A DNA stretch of 64,000 nucleotides, taken from Chara braunii (lineage: Eukaryota > Streptophyta > Charophyceae > Charales > Characeae). Below, piece after piece: positions 45,801-53,917 of this stretch. Both the position numbers and the translations under genes were made by a program. The first letter of the stretch is position 1; every line of letters starts with the position of its first letter. The stretch spans positions 650,502 through 714,501 of the forward strand of contig BFEA01000272.1 in NCBI GenBank assembly GCA_003427395.1, given 5' to 3'. Below the pieces are notes generated by a model. The model saw nothing but the letters and a program-made list of their open reading frames with translations. It did not search any database and was not told where the DNA came from.

Positions 45801-48800
45801 GCGACATGCGCCCACTCAAAACTCAGAGATATGGCTTTCAGTTACGAGTTCGCTCTCAATTGGTTGTGGCGACTTCAGCGCCCAAACATCTCACTGTTCA
45901 CATACACTGGATCACCCTGGATATCCCACACGCATCACTCTGAACACTCGACACACACACACTCTCTACTAACAACAGTGCTATGGCAGCTATGGCTGCC
46001 TCTAAGCTATCGCTAACTAACTCCTCCTCTCTGCCCACTGCGACCTCCGGGCTCATCTGCAGACCTCCTTGCACAAGGCGCTGTGGCAGCGCTTCCGCAT
46101 GGCTCCCGCAGGAATGAAAATGAATGGCTGGGCGCTGCCTCTTGATTTATACTTCAGAAACTCGTTGGTCTGCCCTTTGCCATCGGCCCTTGGTGCTCAC
46201 AGTCCCCCTGTGGTACTTGCTGGACCGGACTGGGACTGACTGGACCTTCCACTGACTGACTTCTTTGACGTGCTGCTGCCAATAGCTAGCTTACTGGCAG
46301 AGCAGCATAAGCTATGAGCCAATGCATGCTTTGGATTTTTATAGGCCTTGCTGATCTGAACTTTGTCAACGTGATTTTGGTGATGTGGTCTGATTCTAGG
46401 CCTTGCTGGTTCTGCACTTTTTGTCTTGAGCAGCATCTGATACCTCAACTGGACTGTGCACTCAGAGAGATTGCAGTGGTGTTTTTGTTAGTTTGATTTT
46501 TATCGGGATGCTAGGACCATTCTGCAGCATTGAAGTCCAGTTCTTGGATAGCCATCTGCATTTGGAAGATCGTGTCTTTTTTTTTTTTCTAGAGTCCGGG
46601 AACTCTTAATTAGAGCCAATGCAAACGAATTCGGAACTACTTTCTCTGGATCTACGTCTTGCTCATATTGATAGGGGTGGAGGTGAGCACAGCGAGTAGC
46701 ATCCCTTGTCGATTGGAGACCGGTGAGTAAGCACTTTAGGGGTTGTTTCCTGCATCAACACCCCCTCTCGCCTGGTTTCCATGAGAGTTATTATTTCCAA
46801 CTACACGGAATGCTGCCTTTTATCATCTGCGGGTTTTGGTCTCTGTGGTGCCGCTGTCTAAGGTAGGTCTGAAACTCCTTCGCAACCATGCAGTTACTTT
46901 CTCCGTCATTCCGGATGGCTCTCTCTCTAAGTCCTGTGCTGGATCCATGAAACCATTTGCTGCCCCTGATGATTAATTTCCATGGGCGGTTGCCCTCGTC
47001 CTCCTCTTCACTGCTCTTGTATGCTTGTGTGCTCAACATTAGCAGGGACATTGAGAGGTCTATTTTGCAAGTGTTTTGCTGCGACATTATTGCACTTGGT
47101 GTCCCGTAGGCGTGTGTTCTTTGGTGTTTTGATGTGGTGGTTTCTGAAAAAGAATAGTCTCCGTCTCCTTGGTAGGTTTTGAATTGCTGGCTGCAGTGTT
47201 GGTATATTCACGGGAATGCATGCCATATCGTTTGTGCTGTACTGTGCTGCAGCTGCAAATATGGAGCGGTATGTAAATTCAATCATCCGGAAGTAGCACC
47301 ATCGGGTGAGTGAATTTATAAAAAGACAATACGACTGCACAAAATTGCAAACCTCCTCTGTTATAATGCAGGTGGCTTTGTTCAGGTTTTGTCCAGCTAT
47401 GCTTTGAGGCTGCGTGTTTTGTTGGAATGCAGGTCATGTACCTGACCACTGGTTTTGTCTGCGTACTCTTTATGAGTGGTATATCTGCACCGTCAAATTT
47501 CCTGGGTTTAGTTTTGTCACTCCTGCAAGGCAGCGAGTACATCTTTCTTTGCCCCTTGAAGCAACAGTACGCCCGATTGGCGTGCCCAGTCACAGGACAT
47601 AGCCGCCTATAAAATAGTGATGGTTCATTGGAACTGCATCCACTTAACAGTCACTCGGCAAGTGTTTTAACGCAGCCCACAAGAACCGCTGCTGTATAAG
47701 TTTCTTGTTATTGTTTTGCCTTACAGATCTTGACTGTGTTAAACAATGGCGTGAACTTCTCTCGTGTAGCTCATTCGTGCCTTGATGGGGATTCGAGCTG
47801 GAACACGTCCTCCAATCTAGAGCCATACCTTATGCAGTACTATAAAAGTTCAGGTAGGTTAGCCAGGCCATGCGCTTGCTCTCGACTTTGAGAACTACTA
47901 TCGTCTTCTGCCTGGTATTTATCGCTGTATTTGGACTGGAAGTTGGCCCAAATACAGGTCTAATGACTGGGCGTTCTATTCGGGTGAAGACGATAGTCGG
48001 TGAAACTCTGATGAGACTGTCTGTCCTCTGCCCTGTTCTTTGTGCTTTTCTCTCTTTCTGCATATGGTTCACCGATTGTTCTTACCATCATCAATGTTGA
48101 TATCTTTCACAACGGGGAAGGAAGAGATGGTACCGATGTCGTGGATGTTTCAGATCATCTTCCACTGTTATCAGGTCTGTATCAGGTCTGTATGTGTGGT
48201 TGCTCGAGGACATTTAGGCAATAAGAGGCAGTGAAGTGCTCCGCATGTTGTCTGATTTGACCTGTTATCAGGTCTGTATGTGTGGTTGCTCGAGGACATT
48301 TAGGCAATAAGAGTGAGTGAAGTGTTCCGCATGTTGTCTGGTTTGACTGGCTGGAGATCTTGTCTGACTCTTGTTTATTTTTTGTTCGGTGGTGCTGTCC
48401 TGTACATGATCCTCTCCTTGCAATATGTGGGCAGGGCTTGAAGACTTCAATGTTCGGTCGGGGATCACCCAGTCGAGCACATGGCCCGCAGGTGGTGCTA
48501 TCATGGCAGCCTCACAGCACCCGCAGCTGATTTCGAGTACTTGGGGTCCACAGGGACCAATTGCCATGCCTACGGTAGGTTAGAACAAGGGATATCCCTT
48601 CACTTGCCTTCCTTCGCTCCGGCTGTGGATGTGCCGTAATTTCTGAAGAAGAAGACGATCTCTAAATGTATGTTTGTGAGAGAGGGAAGGGAAGAGGGGT
48701 TTCCGGCTCTGTCATCAATCAGTGTTACAAGATTAGTCTGGTAAGATTTGTGTGTGTGTGTGTGATAGAGAGAGAGAGAGAGAGAGGTGATGGAGAGAGA

Positions 48801-51800
48801 GAGAGAGAGAGAGAGAGGGGGGTCGTGTGAGTAGTCATTTTTTAGGTCAATTAGCTGTCTATCGTATTTTCCCTATGCACTTGTTGAACCACCAGTACAT
48901 GACAGCCATCGGCCATGGGCCCCTTTCAGAGGCTGCCCACCGCCGATTCATTTTGTCTACGGTGCTCGGCCTCCTAAGTTTCCGGAGAGGCTGAAAACAG
49001 GTTCTCCAGTTGCCTGGGGCCATGTACTGGTGGTTTATGGTCATCCATTTGACTGCATCAACTCATGTGCGTGTTAATTTTGCCACGTTGTTATGTTGTT
49101 TCTTCGGTTTCCAGCAAGGTATGCTGGGGGTGGAACTACCAATGAATCCACAAGGTGGTCTTGGGCTGTCATATGGAGGGGCTCCTGCAGTTGCGGCATC
49201 ATATCCGGAAAGGCCAGGCCAGCCTGAGTGCCAGGTATGAACCCGAGTCTTTATTTTCCGTTTTGTTTGTGTTTTATCTCTTTCTCCTTCTGTGGTTTTC
49301 TTGTGTGCGTATTTTGGTATGTGTCCGGTCTTATTTTCTATAAGACTCCACAACCGTTGGGTCCTTGGTTGGGTGTTGACGCTAGTTTTGGGCTGGTTGC
49401 GTATTTATTTTCGTCTGCCTTGGCTTTCAGTCAAACCTTGCTGAACGTGTTGACTACTGATTGACGTGTCACTGGTGGGATATGGCGGCTGAACATCTTT
49501 GCGTATTTGTTTTCGTCTGACTGGTGGGATATGGCGGCTGTTTCTTGGAACGAGGGTTTTGACTCTGGAAAGTTAAGGATGTTGGTGACGTACTCAGAGC
49601 CCATGTCGCTGAATTGTAGACCAATGAACTGTTGATGAAGAGACGTTTATTTTCTTTTTTTTTTTTGGTATCATCCTTGCACAAGGTGGCATTCTAATTG
49701 CCTCTGCATTGTTCGAATTTCTTGGTATGTCCTGAAGCACTGTTAATGAAACGAATAAGTTCAAATCCTGCAGGAATCAGATGAGTAGAACTTTGAATTT
49801 AACTGGGCCAGTCATTTCGATGACGATACGCCAAGTAGCCGCCGTTTCTTCCATATCCATATAAGACTTGAAGAAAAAAGTGGGCCCGACATGTTGCATT
49901 GCAATGGACCCTGTAAAAAGGAGTCCTGTGTGCCGGTTTTGTTCGACATGCAGCGTTTTGTTTCTTCGTACCCAGAATATGGTGTAGGCGAGTCATATTT
50001 TATGGTACACTCGTTGGGGGGGATTGAGAGGGGAGAGTTCTTTTTTCCCCTCTTTCGAGCGAGCAGGATTCTTCCGTTTTGGGGCTGCCTACTGTACGTA
50101 CTGCACGTGGTCCCAAATTGCCATTTTGGCTTTTGTCCTTTTTGAATGCGGTTTTCGTGTCATTTTGGAGGGGCGGCAGTGATCGCAGGCCCGAATTGTC
50201 GTTTGGGCGTATGGCTTATGCCTCACGTTTGAAATTATTAAGTACGTAGCAAGGCTGCCCAGAGACACGTGCAGAATATTCACACGAGGTGTGTGCCACT
50301 TATTTCTGGAGATTCTGGATGTAATTGCGGAGAGATGCATCCCGTGCGGATTGTAAATGGGATCAGATCTGTCAGATACATATAAGAGAGAGAATAACCT
50401 CATACATCCATATGTTACATGCATTTGACCCCCTTTACTCCCCCGAGTGGATCCATCTCTCCACAATCATCTCCAGGCGATATTTCTTAAGTCACACTCA
50501 CAGGACTGTTTTGCTTATTTCCGGAGGCTCAATTTGTAGCCTTCTGACTGATATTGGAATACATTACATGCATTTAACCCCCTTTACTCCCCCGAGTGGA
50601 TCTATCTCTCCGCAATAATCTCCAGGCGATATTTCTTAGGTCTCACTCACATGAGGGCTGTTTTGTTTATTTTAGGAGTCTCGATTTATAGCCTTCTAAC
50701 TGATATTCGAATACGAATGCATACCAGGCCCATAGCAGGACATGTCAGGGGGCCAACGCAGGACCAATTGTCGTCCCTTAGCTGGACAAAGCGAAGTCCC
50801 ATAGCAGGATAGCAGGATGGCAGGAGAAATGGTGGTCCCATAGCAGGACAAGTTGGGCGGGCATAGCAGGACCCACGAAGTGCATAGAGCCCATAGGACC
50901 CCACGGCAGGCCCATCACAAGTGCATAGGGCACATAGTGGAACCCCACAGAAGGCCCGTAGCATGTGCATAACATGTCTGCATTGTATGGCCGAGGTTCG
51001 AATACAAGTCCATAGCAGGTGCACAGTGTACAGAGGAGATTCGAGTACAAGTGCATAGCATGCTGGATGCAGGTAGTGTAACCCATGACGCATTACACCA
51101 CCCTTCCCACATATCACTCTCCGCACTGCATACTACTCGCCACCCGCATCTTGCGTCGTGCAACACAATCCGCTGGTAGTCCCACCCCATGTGGGTCCAC
51201 ATATTATGACCGGTCCTCGATCTACCACCCAACCCACACTTCATTTCACCTCTGCATAACACAACTCCGCCCTCATGGTACAACCCAGTCTACCTGCTCC
51301 TCGCTTTACTGCCCACCTCCCTTGTGACCCCTGGACACTCGGCTGCGGGAATCCCCTGCGGCTCTGCTTCACTTGCTGGAATAAAAGAAAACAGATGTTG
51401 GCTCCATGTTATTATTGTGATGTTTTCTTGCCGAAGGCATGGAAGTCCCTTTTACATCAGGAAGCTCTTGCTGATGTTTTGGTCATGCAGATGTGAAACT
51501 TTGCATTGTTTTCAGATGAACTTGTGGTCGTTCTATGACATAGGAGAGTTCTTGTTACCTGTTCTATGTATCCTTTTTTTCTTTTTCTTTTTCTTTTTTT
51601 TTAAACAGAGCTTCTCAGCTCTGGCTCCTACCATTCTGAGGAGCAAACCTGTTGTATGTATCCTGTTGGACGGAATGTGCGAATTCCTTTTTTGTCCTCG
51701 ATTGTGTGGATGACCTCGAGGCCTTTTGTGCGATTGGTTGTTGGTGTTTCACTGCAGTTCTTCCTTAGAAATGGTGAATGCAAATTTGGTGCCTCCTGCA

Positions 51801-53917
51801 AATTCCATCACCCAAGAAAGGGAGCGGTGCAACCCGTGGCACTGCCTATCGCCCCTCCTCCGGGGGTGAAGCTCACCAAGGCAGGCTTGCCAAGGAGACC
51901 GGTGAGTGCCATTAAAACGAAGCCTGTTTCTTTTGTTGATTATGCTAGGACTGAATTGTGAAAGGGCAATGTTGAGTGCGCAGGCATTTTCATCAATAGA
52001 AGTTAGAGGGTGCTGAGCATTGGTAGGGTTTGGGTAGATGAAAGGGATAGAGAGGAAGGCGAGGCCAGCCATGTGGGAGGCTCGGGGAGATTGTGGGGGT
52101 AATGGAGAGGCAGGGGTGGGGAGGATCCACACGCAGCAGGCAGGCAGATAAGAGGTTATGGGGACACTCGCGGAGGTCGAGGCTACAATGGGAAGGGGAA
52201 TGCAAATGGGTGGCAGGGAAGGGGATGAAAAGTAAGGCAGTGCCATAGGGTATTGTTGGGGTAATGATGTGAATTAAGAAGGTTGCTGAGAATTTGTGGG
52301 GTTTGATTATATAAATCGGAGAGAGGGAAGACCAAGAAGGTGACACGGACACTGAAGTGAGAGGTGGGTAGGGGTGGACGTGCATGGCAAGGGTTAGAGG
52401 GAGGGTTATGGAGAGGACGGGGACGGAAGAGAAACTGGAGTCGGGGGCACAGAGGGTTGGTAAGGTCGGTTGGGCAATCAGAGGAGGGCGATGCAACAAT
52501 TTGGGCAAGCCCCGATGCGGCTATTTGGGCAAGCCCTGGCAGTCGAGAGGGAAAGGTGCAATGTTGGGGGTTGTGCCATGACGATTTGTAGGTAGAGAGG
52601 GAATGGAAAGGAAGAGGAGTGTAGCGCAGAGCATATGGGGGGTTGAGGACGTGGAGTGGAAGGAGAGGAGTGGACGTTGTTCATCAGGCGAAGCGAGGGA
52701 GAGGTGACGTTCAAACGCACAGAAAAGAAATGGGAATTACATGTTGGCCCAACAATTCTCCTCTTTGTGCCATGGGGATATGTATTTATTGTTTTCTTTC
52801 TTCTGGGTTGTCATTGGCTTCCTTTGCTCGCGTCCTCCTTGCTTTGTGGAGTACATGTTTGTCCAACCCTTGTCTTCTCTGTGATGGAAAGCATGAAATC
52901 TATTATTTGTAACAGAAAAGTGTAGCATCTTCGTAAACTTATAACACAGGACATTTGTGCCTGCATTATCCTTGCTTTCGAAGAACTATAAAAAGCACAT
53001 TTTGTACAACTGTAAAAAAACGTATTCAAAAAAACAAAAAAAAAGACGAGGAAAGCATTATTCTCTGCATCTTTGTTCTTTCCAGCTGCACCAACAGGGG
53101 ATGTTTATGAATTATGTTGTCGATCTGATTGTGCTGCACCCTTGTATTTAATTTATAACACCGAGAACTGTGTTCTTTTTCCTTCGACTTCATCTCTATT
53201 AATGTGACCGAATTACCAGTTGAACGGAATTATCGGTTGATGTGCTGAGCATTTCGATTTGGCCCAGGGCCCGGGCCTGTAGCAAGAGCGGCAGGCCACT
53301 GTGAAAAGCTGCACCTGGAGGAGATATGGTTAACGGATGCCATCCCAAAATTTCAGGCAATTTGTCATATAATTATAACAAAACAGGAGCCTCCCCGAGC
53401 CTGCTAGTGGTGTCTGCTCTTATCAGCACCTCTAGCAGTTACTTGGGTTCTGTTTATAAAAAAAAAAAAAAAAAACAAAGGTCAGTCCCTATTAACCACT
53501 TGTAACCAGAAGGCAAGGAAATGCTTCAGGCGACGAAATGCTTCAGGAAGGTGGCTTAGGTGACATCGGATTGTTTAACAAGAGAAGTTAGGGAGACCTC
53601 TTCTCCCTTTCTCTGTTTGCAGTTGTGCATGCTGAATCTCCTAATTATTGTTCTCTTGTTATTTCCAACAGGGAGAGACTGCCTGTGCATATTACATGAA
53701 AACAGCAACCTGCAAGTATGGTGTCCAGTGCAAGTTCGATCATCCGCCACCAGGTGAGGCTGTTGCACTTGCAACAGCTGCGGCGAAGGAAGGTAAAGAT
53801 GGTAATCAGGACAAGAATGCTGAAGACGGGGATAAGAGTCGGTCGGGCGCAGCAGGAGCTGGATCGGACGAAGTTGAAAATACAGATCATGATCTAAAGC
53901 ACGAGGAGGATAGTTGA
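24528..53917 (+). CDS. HUA1-like: HUA1-like CCCH zinc-finger RNA-binding protein (multi-exon)
   Basis: Exons: 24528-24729 (N-terminal, inferred), 39020-39206, 41334-41399, 42131-42379, 43405-43442, 47253-47305, 48435-48574, 49115-49234, 51758-51901, 53672-53917. The last nine join in phase with GT-AG borders and give 413 residues from Met 39021. Five fingers, all C-x8-C-x5-C-x3-H, are each preceded by RPGE/RPGQ (family ZFN/HUA1). Finger 1 ends [17 protein letters not shown], close to the HUA1 signature '(I/L)WVPEGGIPDWKE'. Arabidopsis HUA1 binds AGAMOUS pre-mRNA in the nucleus and has six fingers, so one HUA1 finger is absent here or the gene is a five-finger paralogue. The C-terminus is acidic and Ser/Gly/Asp-rich. 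The phase between 24729 and 39020 does not close, so at least one exon in the ~14 kb gap is missing from this model. Confidence 0.85.
25485..25604. repeat. 60 bp tandem duplication
   Basis: 'CTGTCACA(C/G)CGCCCTCTCC...' starts at 25485 and 25545, with few substitutions. Confidence 0.88.
27074..27184. repeat. 55 bp tandem duplication
   Basis: 'GACATTCGTCTCTC...GTGTGTCCG(T/C)TGTGCCCCACTGC' starts at 27074 and 27129. Confidence 0.88.
27758..28135. repeat. Tandem duplication of ~200 bp with ATT microsatellite
   Basis: 'GTGCTGTGGGTGCGGGAA(A/G)CTTGA' begins near 27758 and 27965. Both are followed by ATT repeats, 'TTTATGATATGAT' and 'GAAAGACTCGTAATAGCTA'. Confidence 0.8.
28538..28938. repeat. 197 bp tandem duplication
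   Basis: 28538-28734 and 28735-28938 share the start CACGTGCTGCCGAAGTGAAT and the end GTGTCGTTTTTCTCTT. Few substitutions and a short 'TTATGTG' insertion in copy 2 make it recent. Confidence 0.92.
29580..29650. repeat. (GATA)n-(GA)n microsatellite
   Basis: About nine GATA units followed by a GA-rich tract. Confidence 0.93.
29941..29999 (-). mobile_element. Poly(A)-only retroposed insertion (poly-T on plus)
   Basis: A T25 run plus AATAAT is flanked by direct repeats of CTGAGGGCAATTG (29941-29953 and 29985-29997). A long target duplication around a bare poly(A) tail is the mark of target-primed reverse transcription by a LINE-type machinery that copied almost only the tail. The same block occurs once more in diverged form at 29842 (GCTGAAGGCAATCTTGCACAG), which belongs to an older local duplication. 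Confidence 0.6.
30732..31165. repeat. 254 bp tandem duplication
   Basis: 'ATTGGTGCGTCAGTCTCC...GCCCGTCCTCTCGACCCTGCGG' at 30732 and 30986, both running into 'TTGTATTTCTATTTCGCTTC'. Confidence 0.88.
31166..31363. mobile_element. Inverted-repeat element, family B copy 1
   Basis: The left end reads CCATTAGTACCTTTGCCGC then TTGGGAAAATAGCGG. The right end is its inverted counterpart (CCCTATTTTCCCACGCGGG, AAAGGTACTAGTGG). About 35 bp of terminal inverted repeat enclose ~130 bp of non-coding sequence. The TACCTTTCCC motif is shared with family B elsewhere. Confidence 0.7.
31952..32060. repeat. ~39 bp tandem repeat, three copies
   Basis: Units 'TGTGTTTT(C/G)CTGAA.CC..GGAGAGAAA' lie at about 31952, 31992 and 32031. 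The last ends right where the nad2 insertion begins. Confidence 0.85.
32069..32392 (+). pseudogene. nad2: Mitochondrial nad2 fragment (NUMT)
   Basis: The translation gives [36 protein letters not shown], then after a 2-base deletion near 32176 [38 protein letters not shown] and [16 protein letters not shown]. This is the transmembrane core of plant mitochondrial NADH dehydrogenase subunit 2 (complex I). It has no start or end and is frameshifted, and it lies inside nuclear-type intron sequence between a 39 bp tandem repeat and a family A MITE. It is a nuclear insertion of mitochondrial DNA. High residue conservation implies recent transfer. Confidence 0.92.
32439..32543. mobile_element. 105 bp palindromic MITE, family A copy 2
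   Basis: The ends are CCGTCTTCACCCGAATAG and its complement, flanked by TA (32437-32438; 32544-32545). The arm sequence GAATAGAACGCCC is shared with copy 3. Confidence 0.92.
34269..34373. mobile_element. 105 bp palindromic MITE, family A copy 3
   Basis: The ends are CCGTCTTCGCACGAATAG and GGGTGAAGATGG, flanked by TA (34267-34268; 34374-34375). Identical length to copies 1 and 2, and the internal GCCCGGTCAT/ATGACCGGGC arms pair. Confidence 0.92.
35661..35776. repeat. 58 bp tandem duplication
   Basis: Units start GACACGT(T/A)AATCCTGAAGG at 35661 and 35719 and are almost identical. Confidence 0.92.
39020..39206 (+). CDS. CCCH gene exon with zinc finger 1
   Basis: Acceptor CTCTGTCAG, donor GTGAGC after GAG 39204-39206 (phase 0). 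It encodes [15 protein letters not shown], the PQRPGEKEC lead and finger 1: [20 protein letters not shown], then [14 protein letters not shown]. The Met at 39021 could serve as an alternative start, giving a 413-residue protein. Confidence 0.9.
41334..41399 (+). CDS. CCCH gene exon, lead of zinc finger 2
   Basis: Acceptor GGCTGTGCAG, donor GTGAGT, 66 bases in phase 0. It encodes [20 protein letters not shown] and the first Cys of finger 2. The intron splits the finger after Cys-Ala, the same place as in finger 4. Confidence 0.9.
42131..42379 (+). CDS. CCCH gene exon, body of zinc finger 2 and linker
   Basis: Acceptor TTTTTGCAG, donor GTAAGA, 249 bases in phase 0. It completes finger 2 ([18 protein letters not shown]) and adds a Ser/Gly/Lys-rich linker ending SSKGLPIRP, the lead into finger 3. 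Confidence 0.93.
43405..43442 (+). CDS. CCCH gene 38-base microexon, start of zinc finger 3
   Basis: Acceptor TTTTTTGCAG, donor GTAAGT. It encodes [12 protein letters not shown] and two bases of the next codon. The phase agrees with 42379 and with 47253. Confidence 0.9.
43751..43958. mobile_element. Inverted-repeat element, family B copy 2
   Basis: The left TTAAACTGCCAGTACTCATGGC pairs with the right end (GCCATGGGTGTACGGGTGGTTT). It is ~208 bp, non-coding, and lies inside the intron after the microexon. Confidence 0.65.
44457..45090. repeat. ~630 bp purine-rich (GGA/ATGGAGGAAGG) minisatellite
   Basis: The plus strand is almost entirely G and A with T every few bases, built on degenerate ATGGAGGAAGG/GGATGGAGG units. 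The 226- and 279-residue minus frames (Pro/Ser/His/Leu only) come from this composition. It lies in the 3.8 kb intron between the two halves of finger 3. Confidence 0.92.
45690..46260. repeat. Diverged LTR-like sequence, second copy
   Basis: Colinear with 60-830 (see that entry), same orientation, and located inside the CCCH gene intron. Just upstream, 'CTTTTTCTGGCTTGCTGA' recurs at 45560 and 45715. Confidence 0.5.
47253..47305 (+). CDS. CCCH gene exon, body of zinc finger 3
   Basis: Acceptor GTGCTGCAG, donor GTGAGT at 47306. It supplies the third base of a Ser codon and then [17 protein letters not shown], completing finger 3 (C-x8-C-x5-C-x3-H). It ends with one base of a Gly codon. Confidence 0.9.
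47901..47993. mobile_element. 93 bp MITE, family A copy 4 (left arm deleted)
   Basis: The ends TCGTCTTC and GAAGACGA are flanked by TA (47899-47900; 47994-47995). The right arm has the family sequence GGGCGTTCTATTCGGGTG, while the left arm lacks the matching ~12 bases. It lies in the intron 47306-48434. Confidence 0.88.
48181..48352. repeat. 86 bp tandem duplication
   Basis: 'ATCAGGTCTGTATGTGTGGT...' at 48181 and 48267, nearly identical. Confidence 0.9.
48435..48574 (+). CDS. CCCH gene exon, inter-finger linker
   Basis: Acceptor GTGGGCAG, donor GTAGGT, 140 bases. The two leading bases complete the Gly codon from 47305. It encodes [20 protein letters not shown], then [19 protein letters not shown]. 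The position matches the long linker between fingers 3 and 4 in ZFN/HUA1 proteins. Confidence 0.85.
49115..49234 (+). CDS. CCCH gene exon, linker and lead of zinc finger 4
   Basis: Acceptor GGTTTCCAG, donor GTATGA, 120 bases in phase 0. It encodes [20 protein letters not shown], then [12 protein letters not shown]. The intron splits finger 4 after Cys-Gln, mirroring finger 2. Confidence 0.92.
50415..50712. repeat. 149 bp tandem duplication
   Basis: 'TTACATGCATTT(G/A)ACCCCCTTTACTCC...' at 50415 and 50564; the units share 'CCAGGCGATATTTCTTA' and 'TAGCCTTCT.ACTGATATT'. Confidence 0.9.
50727..51065. repeat. Degenerate CATAGCAGGAC tandem array
   Basis: Short units such as CCCATAGCAGGACA, CATAGCAGGACCCA and AAGTGCATAG recur about every 15-35 bases through this intron segment. 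They are too irregular for a CRISPR. Confidence 0.75.
51758..51901 (+). CDS. CCCH gene exon, body of zinc finger 4
   Basis: Acceptor TTTCACTGCAG, donor GTGAGT, 144 bases in phase 0. It completes finger 4 ([18 protein letters not shown]) and adds [18 protein letters not shown] and [11 protein letters not shown], the lead into finger 5. It is closely similar to the 42131 exon, suggesting internal duplication of finger pairs. Confidence 0.94.
53672..53917 (+). CDS. CCCH gene terminal exon with zinc finger 5
   Basis: Acceptor [31 protein letters not shown] then KFDHPPPGE forms finger 5, followed by an Ala/Lys/Asp/Glu-rich tail ([15 protein letters not shown]...) to TGA at 53915-53917. 'KFDHPPPGE' followed by an acidic tail is the typical HUA1/ZFN ending. 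Confidence 0.95.
   Translation, partial: GETACAYYMKTATCKYGVQCKFDHPPPGEAVALATAAAKEGKDGNQDKNAEDGDKSRSGAAGAGSDEVENTDHDLKHEEDS

Noticed and set aside
50727-51065. Spaced short repeats resembling a CRISPR array
   Set aside because: Unit and spacing are irregular, repeats are degenerate, and the context is an intron of a eukaryotic gene.
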